This document shows positions 47,950-56,393 of a stretch of 64,000 bases of DNA, piece by piece; the stretch's first letter is position 1, and the number at the start of each line of letters is the position of its first letter. The stretch covers positions 1 to 64,000 of the forward strand of contig NZ_JBKBQM010000008.1 of the NCBI RefSeq assembly GCF_046292685.1. The letters run 5' to 3'. The DNA comes from Wagnerdoeblera sp046292685. Lineage in GTDB: Bacteria; Pseudomonadota; Alphaproteobacteria; Rhodobacterales; Rhodobacteraceae. The notes under the pieces are model-generated. The model saw only the letters and a list, made by a program, of their open reading frames with translations. It did not search any database and had not been told where the DNA came from. The position numbers were made by a program, and so were the translations under genes.

Positions 47950-49632
47950 GTGACGCCATCCGACCGGGCGGCGCGTGCGGTTGCGCTGTTTCGCGTGGCG
48001 CCGTTCGATCTGGGCGGGCTGTGGCTGCGCGGGCGCGCCGGGCCGGTGCGGGATCGGGTGCTGGCGGCGCTGGCGCCTATGAGGCCGGCCAAGCTGCATC
48101 CTTCGATGCCCGAGGACGCGGTGATGGGCGGCACCGACCTTGCCGCCACGCTGGCGGCCGGGCGGCTGGTGCGGATGGCGGGCCTATTGGAACGCGCGCC
48201 CGTGCTGGTGTTGACGATGGCCGAAGCTTGCCCGGCAGGTCTGGCGGCGCGCATCGCGCAGGCGCTGGATGCCGGCGGGCGCGCCGTGGTGGCGCTGGAC
48301 GAGGCAGCGGAGGAGGGCGAGGGCCTGCCGCGCAGCCTGGCCGATAGGCTGGCGCTGTTCGTGGACCTCGACGGCATGTTGCCCAGCGATTTCCGCCTGC
48401 CCCCGCTGGCCGATGCGGCGGTCGCGGCGGCGGCCGCGCGTTACCCGGCCGTTACCGTGCCCGATGGCGCGCTGGTGGCGCTGGTGCGGGCGGCGGCCGA
48501 GATGGGCATATCCTCGTTGCGGGCGCCCTTGCTGGCGCTGTCGGCGGCGCGGGCGGCGGCGGCCTTGCGGCAGGCCGATACGGTGGCGCCGGAAGATCTG
48601 GAACTGGCCGCGGAACTGGTGTTCGCCCACCGCGGCCTGCCGCCGATGGAGGCTGCCGAGGACAGCGCCCCCGAACCGCCCCCGCCCCCCGCCGAAACGC
48701 CCGACACCGGCCCGTCCGACGACAGCGACCAGACCCCGCAGGATTTCCCGGCCGAAATGCTGGTCGAGGCCGCGCGCGCCGTGCTGCCGCCCGACCTGCT
48801 GGAACGTCTGGCCCAGGGCCGCACCCGCAAGGCCGGGGGCAGCGGCGCGGGGGCCGCGCGCAAGGGCAACCGGCGCGGCCGGCCCTTGCCCGCCCGCGGC
48901 GGCCCGGCCAGCCCGGATGCCCGCATCGACCTTGTGGCCACCTTGCGCAGCGCGGCCCCCTGGCAGGCGGCGCGGGCGCGCATGTATCCGCGCCTGATCG
49001 AGGCCGGGCGGCGGCTGATCCTGCTGCCGGGCGACCTGCGCGCGCGGCGCTATGAGGACAAATCCGACCGCGTGCTGATCTTTGCCGTGGATGCCTCGGG
49101 ATCCGCCGCGATGGCACGCCTGGGCGAGGCGAAGGGCGCGGTAGAGCTGCTGCTGGCCCGCGCCTATGCCGAACGCGACCATGTGGCGCTGGTCGCCTTT
49201 CGCGGCGTTGCGGCCGAACTGGTGCTGCCGCCCACCCGGTCGCTGGTGCAGACCAAAAAGCGGCTGGCGGGCGTGCCGGGCGGGGGCGGCACGCCGCTGG
49301 CATCGGGCCTTCGGGTGGCGATGCTGGCTGCGCGCCAGGCCCAGGCCCGCGGCATGGCACCGACACTGGCGATCCTGACGGACGGGCGCGCCAATATCGC
49401 GCTGGATGGCACCGCCAACCGCGCGCAAGCCGCCGAAGATGCCGGGCGCCTGGCCGCACTGATCGCCGATGCGGGTCTGCCGGCGGTGGTGATCGACACC
49501 GGGTTTCGCCCGACGCCCGCGCTGCAGGATCTGGCCCGCCGCATGGGCGCGCGGTGGCTGGCGCTGCCGCGCGCCGACAGCGGCGTGATGGCGGCGGCCC
49601 TCTCGGCCAGCATGGAAGGGAAACGGCGATGA
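47950..49632 (+). CDS. bchD: Magnesium chelatase subunit D
   Basis: Reading from GTG at 47950, a 560-aa protein, close to the usual BchD length. It has an N-terminal inactive AAA+ domain (GGTDLAATLAAGRLVRMAGL), an acidic and proline-rich linker (EPPPPPAETPDTGPSDDSDQ), and a C-terminal von Willebrand A integrin-like domain with the MIDAS motif FAVDASGSAAMAR. No ATG is available near the beginning. The bchI stop at 47903-47905 lies 44 bp upstream, so GTG 47950 or a non-standard CTG at 47902 must be used. It forms the Mg-chelatase with BchI and BchH; bchH is not in the window. Confidence 0.93.
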   Translation: MTPSDRAARAVALFRVAPFDLGGLWLRGRAGPVRDRVLAALAPMRPAKLHPSMPEDAVMGGTDLAATLAAGRLVRMAGLLERAPVLVLTMAEACPAGLAARIAQALDAGGRAVVALDEAAEEGEGLPRSLADRLALFVDLDGMLPSDFRLPPLADAAVAAAAARYPAVTVPDGALVALVRAAAEMGISSLRAPLLALSAARAAAALRQADTVAPEDLELAAELVFAHRGLPPMEAAEDSAPEPPPPPAETPDTGPSDDSDQTPQDFPAEMLVEAARAVLPPDLLERLAQGRTRKAGGSGAGAARKGNRRGRPLPARGGPASPDARIDLVATLRSAAPWQAARARMYPRLIEAGRRLILLPGDLRARRYEDKSDRVLIFAVDASGSAAMARLGEAKGAVELLLARAYAERDHVALVAFRGVAAELVLPPTRSLVQTKKRLAGVPGGGGTPLASGLRVAMLAARQAQARGMAPTLAILTDGRANIALDGTANRAQAAEDAGRLAALIADAGLPAVVIDTGFRPTPALQDLARRMGARWLALPRADSGVMAAALSASMEGKRR

Positions 49633-50519
49633 GCGCCGACCACATCCCCGACGACTGGCCGCGCCGGGTGCACTCGTTGCGCATCCGGGCGATGCCGCAC
49701 CACTGGCATGTGCAGGTCAGCGGTCAGGGGCCGGACGTGCTGTTGCTGCATGGCGCCGGTGCCAGCGCGCACAGCTGGCGCGGTCTGGCGCCGCTGCTGA
49801 CCGGGTATCGGGTGATCGCGCCCGATCTGCCGGGGCATGGATTTACCCGCACGGCCGAACGCGGGCGGCTGACGCTGGATGCGATGGCCGACGACCTGAC
49901 CTTGCTGTGCCAGGGCCAGGGCTGGAAACCTGCCGCGATCATCGGGCATTCGGCCGGCGGGGTGCTGGCCTTGCGCATGGCCGAACTGCTGCCGCGGGCA
50001 CCGGCCACGCTGGTGGGCATCAACGCGGCGCTGGGTCCGTTCGAGGGGTTTGCCGGCTGGCTGTTCCCGAAACTCGCGCGGCTGATGGCGGTGTCGCCCT
50101 TCATGCCGCATCTGCTGTCGGGGCTCGCGTCGAACCGCAAGAAGGTGGAAAGCGTGCTGGCCTCGACCGGGTCGCACCTGGCGCCGGGGGATGTGGAGCT
50201 TTACCGCCGCCTTCTGGCCATGCCGCAGCATCTGGAAGGCACGCTGAACATGATGGCCAACTGGCAGCTGGACCCGATTCTGGCGCGGTTGCCGCAGATG
50301 GCGGTGCCGGTGCTGCTGTTGACGTCGGCCGGCGATCTGGCCGTGCCGCCGGCGGTATCGCGCAAGGCCGCAACGCTGCTGCCGCGGGTGGAATACACCG
50401 AATTGCCCGGTTACGGCCACCTCGTGCAGGAGGAAGCACCCGAGGCTGTGGCGGCCGTGCTGCTGCCGTGGCTCGCGCGGCACGTGGCGCCCGGTCCGGC
50501 GCGGGCAGTGGCGCGCTGA
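49629..50519 (+). CDS. bchO: BchO, alpha/beta hydrolase of the Mg-chelatase operon
   Basis: A 296-aa alpha/beta-hydrolase. The oxyanion motif is LLHGAGASAHSWRG. The nucleophile elbow is IIGHSAGGVLALRM. The histidine is in LPGYGHLVQEE. The acid is probably in TSAGDLAV. BchO is conserved with bchI/bchD; its exact reaction in Mg-protoporphyrin formation is not settled. ATG at 49629 overlaps the bchD stop. It is convergent with idi, 13 bp apart. Confidence 0.94.
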   Translation: MSADHIPDDWPRRVHSLRIRAMPHHWHVQVSGQGPDVLLLHGAGASAHSWRGLAPLLTGYRVIAPDLPGHGFTRTAERGRLTLDAMADDLTLLCQGQGWKPAAIIGHSAGGVLALRMAELLPRAPATLVGINAALGPFEGFAGWLFPKLARLMAVSPFMPHLLSGLASNRKKVESVLASTGSHLAPGDVELYRRLLAMPQHLEGTLNMMANWQLDPILARLPQMAVPVLLLTSAGDLAVPPAVSRKAATLLPRVEYTELPGYGHLVQEEAPEAVAAVLLPWLARHVAPGPARAVAR

Positions 50520-50532
50520 CCCTCGCGGACCC

Positions 50533-51084
50533 TCAGCGCACCGACAGGTGCATGTCCGCCAGGTGCGGCGCAAAGATGCGTTCCATGTGGTTCGCGAGGT
50601 AGATGCGCAGCCAGGGCGTGAACCGCCCCGGGTGGCGGCGCGTTTCCGCCGCCAGGTCGTAAAGATCGACCCAACGGGTTTCCGCCACCTCGTCGGGGTT
50701 GGGCAGAACCGGCAAGGCCGCCGGCGCCCGGGCGGTAAAGATCTGCACCACCTCGTGTTCGATCAGCCCGCCGCCCACATCGGCGCGGTATTCCACCTCG
50801 CCCGCGGGGGTCAGGGTCAGGCCGGCGATGCCCAGTTCCTCGTCCAGCCGGCGGGTGGCGCAGACCTGCGGGTCTTCGCCCCAGTGCGGGTGGGTGCAGC
50901 AGGAATTGGCCCAGAGCCCCGGCGTGTGATACTTGGTCAGCGCCCGACGCTGGATCAGCGTGCGCCGCCCGTCCATCACGAAGACCGACACCGCCGGGTG
51001 CCGCAGCCCGCGGCGGTGCACCTCGAGCTTGTCGAGCGCGACTATATCGCCATCCAGCCAGGCGGCGATCAGGGTATCGGTCAT
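50533..51084 (-). CDS. idi: Isopentenyl-diphosphate delta-isomerase (type I)
   Basis: A 183-aa Nudix-fold isomerase supplying dimethylallyl diphosphate for carotenoids and the phytyl tail. NSCCTHPHWGED holds the active-site Cys and metal-binding His, RRLDEELGI the Nudix-like glutamates. It is last in the bchG-bch2-bchP-idi operon, its start overlapping the bchP stop. Confidence 0.96.
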   Translation of the reverse strand: MTDTLIAAWLDGDIVALDKLEVHRRGLRHPAVSVFVMDGRRTLIQRRALTKYHTPGLWANSCCTHPHWGEDPQVCATRRLDEELGIAGLTLTPAGEVEYRADVGGGLIEHEVVQIFTARAPAALPVLPNPDEVAETRWVDLYDLAAETRRHPGRFTPWLRIYLANHMERIFAPHLADMHLSVR

Positions 51085-52268
51085 GTGTGCACCGGCGAAA
51101 CGAGCCCCAGCAGATGTGTCAGGTTCTTGAACCCGATCTTGATATGCGCCAGCGGGCGGGCCTTGACCAGCTTCTTGTTCATGTAGGCCTCGAAGGTCAG
51201 GCGCTGCACGTCGATGTCGTGGCAGAGGCTGACGAAACGCTCGCGCCGTTCGTCGCTGCGGTAATAGGCATCCTGCATCGATCGCAACACCCGGAACACG
51301 GTCTTGTGGTCGCGCATGAACAGCTTGCGCGCCAGTTGCAGATCGCGCGCGCGGCCCGATTTCAGCATCGCCTGCGCTGCGGTGGCGGCAACGCGCCCGC
51401 CCACCATCGCGTAATAGATGCCTTCGCCGCTGGAAGGCGCCACCACCCCGGCGGCATCGCCGGCCAGCACCACGTCGCGGCCGTTGTCCCAGCGGTCGAG
51501 CGGGCGCAGCGGAATGGGCGCGCCTTCCTTGCGGATGGTCTGGCAATCGGTCAGCCCCGACATGGCGCGCAAGGCGGCGGTGGCCTGCTTCAGGTCGACG
51601 CCGTCCACCTCGGTGCCCATCCCGACGCTGGCATGGGCCCCGTGCGGAAAGACCCAGCCGTAGAAATCCGGGCTGATGCGGCCGTCATAGACCACGTCGC
51701 AGCGGCTCGGGTCGTAGCTGGCATTGGCCGCGGGGGCGGCGATGATTTCGTGGTAGGCGATGACATAGGGAATGGTGCTGCCGCCCGGCACCTCGGCCCG
51801 CGCCACGTTGGACCGCGCGCCATCGGCGCCGATCACCACCCGGGCAGTGCTGCGGCGCTCTTCGCCGCTGGCCTTGTCGCGCCAGACCACGTGGGTGCCC
51901 GCGGCATCGCGTTCGACCCGCAGAAAGGTGCCGGTCAGCCGTTCGGCGCCGTGGCGGGCCGCGCGGTCTCGCAGGTATTCGTCAAAGCGGTCGCGGTCCA
52001 CCATGCCGACAAAGCCGTTTTCGATGGCGATGTCCACGGCGCGCCCGGTGGGCGAGATCATGCGCGCGGTGTTGATGCGCGCGACGATCTGTTCGTCGGG
52101 GATGGCGAAATCGGCGATCAGCCGCGGCGGAATGGCGCCGCCGCAAGGCTTGATGCGGCCGGCGCGGTCCAGCAGCGCCACGCGATGCCCGGCGCGGGCC
52201 AGGTCGTCGGCCGCCGTCGCCCCCGAAGGGCCGCCGCCGACCACGAACACGTCATAAGGCATGGTCAT
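51081..52268 (-). CDS. bchP: Geranylgeranyl reductase (bacteriochlorophyll)
   Basis: A 395-aa flavoprotein that reduces the geranylgeranyl tail to phytyl. The FAD motif VFVVGGGPSGATAADDLA is at the N-terminus, with DRAGRIKPCGGAIPPRL and VVLAGDAAGVVAPSSGEGIY typical of BchP. The ATG at 52268 overlaps the bch2 stop. Confidence 0.97.
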   Translation of the reverse strand: MTMPYDVFVVGGGPSGATAADDLARAGHRVALLDRAGRIKPCGGAIPPRLIADFAIPDEQIVARINTARMISPTGRAVDIAIENGFVGMVDRDRFDEYLRDRAARHGAERLTGTFLRVERDAAGTHVVWRDKASGEERRSTARVVIGADGARSNVARAEVPGGSTIPYVIAYHEIIAAPAANASYDPSRCDVVYDGRISPDFYGWVFPHGAHASVGMGTEVDGVDLKQATAALRAMSGLTDCQTIRKEGAPIPLRPLDRWDNGRDVVLAGDAAGVVAPSSGEGIYYAMVGGRVAATAAQAMLKSGRARDLQLARKLFMRDHKTVFRVLRSMQDAYYRSDERRERFVSLCHDIDVQRLTFEAYMNKKLVKARPLAHIKIGFKNLTHLLGLVSPVHT

Positions 52269-53542
52269 TCTCCTGGAACGAGGCGCGCGGCCGGGGCAGG
52301 GGCCCCGCCGATCACGCGGGCGGCGACAAGGGCGGACAGCAGGAACAGGCCCGCTTCAAGCAGAAAGGTTGCACCGAAGGCGGTGGCATCGGGCGAAACG
52401 CTGCGCAGCGCATCGGCCAGCGTGGCGCCCAGAAGCCCGCCGAACCCGGCCGCAATCGCCTGCGCCGCGCCCCACAGGCCCATCCGGGTGCCTTCGCGGG
52501 CAGCGCGGCCTTCGCCGGCCAGTTGCATCATCGACCCGATGGCCGCGACCGCGAACACGCCGTTGAACATCCCCAGACCCACCACCACCGGCACCAGCGG
52601 CAGCCCCAGCGGCGCGGCCAGCGCCACCCCGGCCAGCGCCAGCGCCGACCCGAGGCACCCCACGATCACCCAGCCGCGCAGCGACCCCAGCCGCAGGCCC
52701 GTGGCCGCGATGCCCACCAGCACCATGCCGGCAAACACCCCGCCGTTCTGCGCGCCCGACAGGCTGGTGGTCTGGCCCGGCGTAAAGCCGAAGACGAGGC
52801 CGGCGTAAGGTTCCAGGATCAGTTCCTGCATGAAGTAGGCCGTCATCGACAGGAACACGAACAGGGTAAAGGCCCGCGCGCGCGGCTCGGCCCAGATCTC
52901 GGCCAGGCCCTGGCGAAACGGCAGGGTGCCCGGCTCGGGGCGGGCCTGCACCCGCGCCTCGATCCCGGCGATGGCCAGCGCGGTCAGCGCCACGGCACCG
53001 GCGGCGATCACGCCCACCACCTCCAGCAACCGCGCGTGGCTGTAAGGGTCCAGAAACCGGCCCGCCACGGTGGCGGTGACGGCGATGCCGAAGATCATCA
53101 TCAACCAGGTGATCGTGGCCGCCGCCGCCCGGCGGCGGGGCGCCGTGGCCGTGGCCAGCAGCGCCAGCAGCGACGTGCCCGAGGCGCCGACCCCCAACCC
53201 GATCAGCCCATAGGCCAGCACCGAGACCCCAAGCCCGACCACGGGCTGCGCCTCGATCAGCGGCAGCGCGGCCGCAGCCATCAGCCCGCCCGCAGCCAGC
53301 ACCGCCATGCCGCCCAGAATCCAGCGGCTGCGCCGCCCGGTGCGGTCCGACAGGAACCCCCAGTTCGGCCGGGTGATCTGCACGCCGTAGTGCAGCCCCA
53401 CCAGCAGCCCCGGCACCATCGCCGGCAAGGCCAGCTCCACCACCATCAGCCGGTTCAGCGTCGAGGTCATCAGCACCACGATGGCGCCCAGGCACATCTG
53501 CACCAGACCAAGCCGAACGATCTGGACCCAGCTCAGCTGCAT
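52265..53542 (-). CDS. bch2: PucC/Orf428-family membrane protein (bch2)
   Basis: A 425-aa protein with about 12 membrane helices, of the PUCC group of the major facilitator superfamily. MQLSWVQIVRLGLVQMCLG at the start, VGLHYGVQITRPNWGFLSDR and GFTPGQTTSLSGAQNGGVFA are diagnostic. Members help light-harvesting complex assembly, probably handling bacteriochlorophyll. It sits between bchG and bchP, as in Rhodobacter. Its start overlaps the bchG stop by one base (TGATG). Confidence 0.94.
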   Translation of the reverse strand: MQLSWVQIVRLGLVQMCLGAIVVLMTSTLNRLMVVELALPAMVPGLLVGLHYGVQITRPNWGFLSDRTGRRSRWILGGMAVLAAGGLMAAAALPLIEAQPVVGLGVSVLAYGLIGLGVGASGTSLLALLATATAPRRRAAAATITWLMMIFGIAVTATVAGRFLDPYSHARLLEVVGVIAAGAVALTALAIAGIEARVQARPEPGTLPFRQGLAEIWAEPRARAFTLFVFLSMTAYFMQELILEPYAGLVFGFTPGQTTSLSGAQNGGVFAGMVLVGIAATGLRLGSLRGWVIVGCLGSALALAGVALAAPLGLPLVPVVVGLGMFNGVFAVAAIGSMMQLAGEGRAAREGTRMGLWGAAQAIAAGFGGLLGATLADALRSVSPDATAFGATFLLEAGLFLLSALVAARVIGGAPAPAARLVPGE

Positions 53543-54453
53543 CACAACGGCTCCAGCCCCGACAGCGCATGTGCTGCCACCATCATCCCCAGCACATAGG
53601 GCCCGACCCCGGTGCCGTTGAACCAGGGCGCCAGCCGCGCCGGGTCGCGCACCCAGCGGCGCATCGCCCACAGCTGCACCACCAGCCCCAGCGCGATGAT
53701 GCCGGCATGCAGCGGCTTGCCCCAGATCACCAGCAGGCTGACGACCACCAACTGCGCCAGCATCATCACCGTGCAGGCGATGGTTGCCGCATGCACCGGC
53801 CCGTGCACCACCGGCAACGACCGCAAGCCCATGCGGCGGTCGCCCTCGATCGCCTTGAAATCGTTGATCGTCATGATGCCATGCGCGCCCAGGGCATAAA
53901 GCACCAGCACCACGACGGTTTCGAACCGCGGCGCCGTGCCCAGGGTGACGGCTGCGGCGGTGAACCAGGGCAGGCCCTCGTAGGCCAGTCCCACCAGCCC
54001 CGGCCCCCACCAGCCCGACCGCTTGAGCCGGATCGGTTCCACCGAATAGGCCCAGGCCGCCAGCACCCCCACGACCGTGGCGCCAAAGCCCCAGGGCCCC
54101 AGCAGCCAGCCAAGGCCCAGCGACAGCCCCGACATGGCCAGCGCAATCCACAGCCCCCAGCGCCCGGGAATGCGGCCCGAGGGAATGGGCCGGTAAGGTT
54201 CGTTGATGGCATCCACGTGCCTGTCGCACCAGTCGTTCGCCGCCTGGCTCATGCCGCAGACCACCGGGCCGGCCAGCACCACGCCCAGGGCCACCAGCCA
54301 CCAGCTTTGCGGCGCCGCCCCGACCGAGACGATGCCGCACAGGTAGGCCCACATCGGCGGGAACCAGGTCACCGGCTTGATGAGTTCCAGCATCGCCCGC
54401 GGATGCGGCAGGCGGCGGGGTTCGGCGGGGGGGGAAAGCGCGCTATCGGTCAT
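53542..54453 (-). CDS. bchG: Bacteriochlorophyll synthase (geranylgeranyl/phytyl transferase)
   Basis: A 303-aa UbiA-type membrane prenyltransferase esterifying bacteriochlorophyllide. The substrate/Mg motif NDWCDRHVDAINEPYRPIPS is exact, the second motif is INDFKAIEGDRRMGLRSLP, and about eight membrane helices are visible. The start at MTDSALSPP excludes upstream residues that cover the operator region. The ATG lies in the arm of an inverted repeat. It is first in its operon, with two PpsR-type sites upstream. Confidence 0.96.
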   Translation of the reverse strand: MTDSALSPPAEPRRLPHPRAMLELIKPVTWFPPMWAYLCGIVSVGAAPQSWWLVALGVVLAGPVVCGMSQAANDWCDRHVDAINEPYRPIPSGRIPGRWGLWIALAMSGLSLGLGWLLGPWGFGATVVGVLAAWAYSVEPIRLKRSGWWGPGLVGLAYEGLPWFTAAAVTLGTAPRFETVVVLVLYALGAHGIMTINDFKAIEGDRRMGLRSLPVVHGPVHAATIACTVMMLAQLVVVSLLVIWGKPLHAGIIALGLVVQLWAMRRWVRDPARLAPWFNGTGVGPYVLGMMVAAHALSGLEPL

Positions 54454-54455
54454 AC

Positions 54456-54473
54456 TGTCAATCAAAGCAGACA
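54456..54473. promoter_or_regulatory. PpsR/CrtJ-type operator proximal to bchG
   Basis: TGTCAATCAAAGCAGACA fits TGT-N12-ACA. It is part of a longer dyad (ATACTGTC at 54452-54459, GACAGTAT at 54470-54477) that includes the bchG start codon. Confidence 0.75.
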
Positions 54474-54490
54474 GTATCGAGTCGAGCAAG

Positions 54491-54508
54491 TGTAAATTAT
54501 GACTTACA
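54491..54508. promoter_or_regulatory. PpsR/CrtJ-type operator distal to bchG
   Basis: TGTAAATTATGACTTACA is a second TGT-N12-ACA site, with centre 35 bp from the first, in an AT-rich promoter stretch. Confidence 0.88.
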
Positions 54509-54536
54509 GTCGCAGCAGATCGCCGCACTAAAGAAC

Positions 54537-54565
54537 GCCGCAGCACCCGGCCAGGGTGCGGCGGC
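54537..54565 (-). terminator. Terminator-like hairpin after rppH
   Basis: 12-nt arms at 54537-54548 and 54554-54565 (GGGTGCGGCGGC type) pair with one mismatch around GGCCA. On the minus strand it is followed by a T-rich stretch (GTTCTTTAG). It separates the housekeeping operon from the bchG promoter. Confidence 0.6.
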
Positions 54566-54582
54566 GGGGCTGGCAGCAAAGG

Positions 54583-55059
54583 TCAGGCCAGATGCGGGCG
54601 AAAGGCGGCAACCACCTGTTCATAGACCGCCCGCTTGAACGGCACGATGGTTTCAACCATCTCGTCGGCGCCGATCCAGCGCCAGCGGGAAAACTCGGGA
54701 TGCTCGGTGTCGATGCGGATCTGGTCGTCGCGGCCAAGAAAGCGGAACAGGAACCATTTCTGCTTTTGCCCGCGATACCTGCCGCCCCAGACCTTGCCCA
54801 GCAGTTCGGGCGGCAGGTCATAGGTGACCCAGTCGTCGGTCTTGGCGACAAAGGCGACCAGGTCTTCGGTCACACCGGTTTCTTCCCACAGCTCGCGCAA
54901 GGCGGCGGCCCGGGGCCTTTCGCCCTTGTCGATGCCGCCTTGCGGCATCTGCCAGGCCGGGCTGTCGCTGTCGCGCCGCTGGCCGGCAAAGATCAGGCCG
55001 GCCGCGTTCACCAGCACCACGCCCACGCACGGGCGATAGGGCAGGTCGTCTGCCGTCAT
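54583..55059 (-). CDS. rppH: RNA pyrophosphohydrolase
   Basis: A 158-aa Nudix hydrolase that removes pyrophosphate from mRNA 5' ends. The Nudix box is complete (GGIDKGERPRAAALRELWEE then TGV), and the N-terminal YRPCVGVVLVN and RYRGQKQKWFLFRF are typical of RppH. It is the last gene of a leftward operon after gpmI, the EnvC-like gene and ctpA; ATG overlaps the ctpA stop. Confidence 0.95.
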   Translation of the reverse strand: MTADDLPYRPCVGVVLVNAAGLIFAGQRRDSDSPAWQMPQGGIDKGERPRAAALRELWEETGVTEDLVAFVAKTDDWVTYDLPPELLGKVWGGRYRGQKQKWFLFRFLGRDDQIRIDTEHPEFSRWRWIGADEMVETIVPFKRAVYEQVVAAFRPHLA

Positions 55060-56387
55060 TGCCGGGCCACCGCCGACAGGCCGCGCAGGATGTCGATGGC
55101 ATAGGCCAGCTGATAGTCATCCTTGCGCAGCTTGGCCGAGGCTTCGGCCCGTGCGGCTTCTTCCTCCAGCAGGCGGCGTTCGTCCTCGGACATCGAGTCG
55201 TTCTTCAGGCTGCCGCGCAACTCGGCCTCGGACCGGCCACGGGGCTTGGGCGCCTCGGCGGTGTCGGCGGCCGGGTCGCGGGGGGGCTGTTCGACCAGCA
55301 CATCCGGGTGCACGCCCAGCGACTGGATCGACCGGCCCGACGGCGTGTAGTAGCGCGAGGTCGTCAGCCGCATCGCGCCATCGCCGCGCAGCGGAATGAC
55401 CGATTGCACCGATCCCTTGCCAAAGCTTTTCGTGCCCACCACAATCGCCCGGCGATGGTCCTGCAAGGCGCCGGCGACGATTTCCGATGCCGAGGCCGAT
55501 CCGCCGTTGATCAGCACCACCAGCGGTTTGCCCCCGGTCAGATCCCCGGCCGTGGCGTTGAACCTTTCGCCATCGCCCGGCTTGCGGCCGCGGGTCGAAA
55601 CGATCTCGCCCTGTTCCAGGAAGGCGTCCGACACCTTGATCGCCTGTGTCAGCAGGCCGCCGGGGTTGTTGCGCAGGTCCAGCACCACGCCATTCACCTT
55701 GTCGGCGCCGCCGGCCTCCTCGAACACCTTCTTCAGCCCGGCTTCCAGCCCCGGATAGGTCTGATCGTTGAAGGTGGTCAGCCGCACCACGGCGGTGGAC
55801 CCTTCGAGCCGGGCGCGCGCCACCGTCAGCTTGATCTTGTCGCGGATGATCGACACGTCGAAGGGTTCGGCGGTGCCTTGCCGCACCACGGTGATCACGA
55901 TTTCCGACCCCACCGGCCCGCGCATCTTTTCCACCGCCTGGTCCAGCGTCAGGCCCAGCACGGATTCGCCATTGACATGGGTGATGAAATCGCCCGGCTG
56001 GATGCCTGCCGCGGCGGCCGGGGTATCGTCCATCGGGGTCACGACCTTGACATAGCCGTCTTCCTGCGTGACCTCGATGCCCAGGCCGCCGAATTCGCCG
56101 CGGGTCTGCACCTGCATCGCGTCGAAATCCTTTTTCGGCAGGTAGGACGAATGCGGGTCCAGCGAGGTGAGCATGCCGTTGATCGCGGCCTCGATCAGCT
56201 TTTCCGGCTCGACCTCCTCGACATACTGGGCGCGGATGCGTTCGAAGATGTCGCCGAACAGGTCGAGCTGCTGATAGACCGAGGCGTTGCGCGCCGCTTC
56301 CTGCGCCATCAGCGGGCCGGCCACCTGCGTGGCGATGGCGGCCCCGGCCACGGTGCCCGCAATGGCGGCGATCACGTATTTCCTCAT
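55056..56387 (-). CDS. ctpA: C-terminal processing protease (S41)
   Basis: A 443-aa periplasmic or exported PDZ serine protease. An N-terminal membrane/signal segment (YVIAAIAGTVAGAAIATQVA) is followed by a PDZ domain (VVTPMDDTPAAAAGIQPGDF). The catalytic Ser/Lys pair is in INGGSASASEIVAGALQD and GTKSFGKGSVQS. It trims C-termini of exported proteins. It lies beside an EnvC-like murein hydrolase activator, an arrangement common in alphaproteobacteria. Confidence 0.95.
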   Translation of the reverse strand: MRKYVIAAIAGTVAGAAIATQVAGPLMAQEAARNASVYQQLDLFGDIFERIRAQYVEEVEPEKLIEAAINGMLTSLDPHSSYLPKKDFDAMQVQTRGEFGGLGIEVTQEDGYVKVVTPMDDTPAAAAGIQPGDFITHVNGESVLGLTLDQAVEKMRGPVGSEIVITVVRQGTAEPFDVSIIRDKIKLTVARARLEGSTAVVRLTTFNDQTYPGLEAGLKKVFEEAGGADKVNGVVLDLRNNPGGLLTQAIKVSDAFLEQGEIVSTRGRKPGDGERFNATAGDLTGGKPLVVLINGGSASASEIVAGALQDHRRAIVVGTKSFGKGSVQSVIPLRGDGAMRLTTSRYYTPSGRSIQSLGVHPDVLVEQPPRDPAADTAEAPKPRGRSEAELRGSLKNDSMSEDERRLLEEEAARAEASAKLRKDDYQLAYAIDILRGLSAVARQ

Positions 56388-56393
56388 GGCGTC

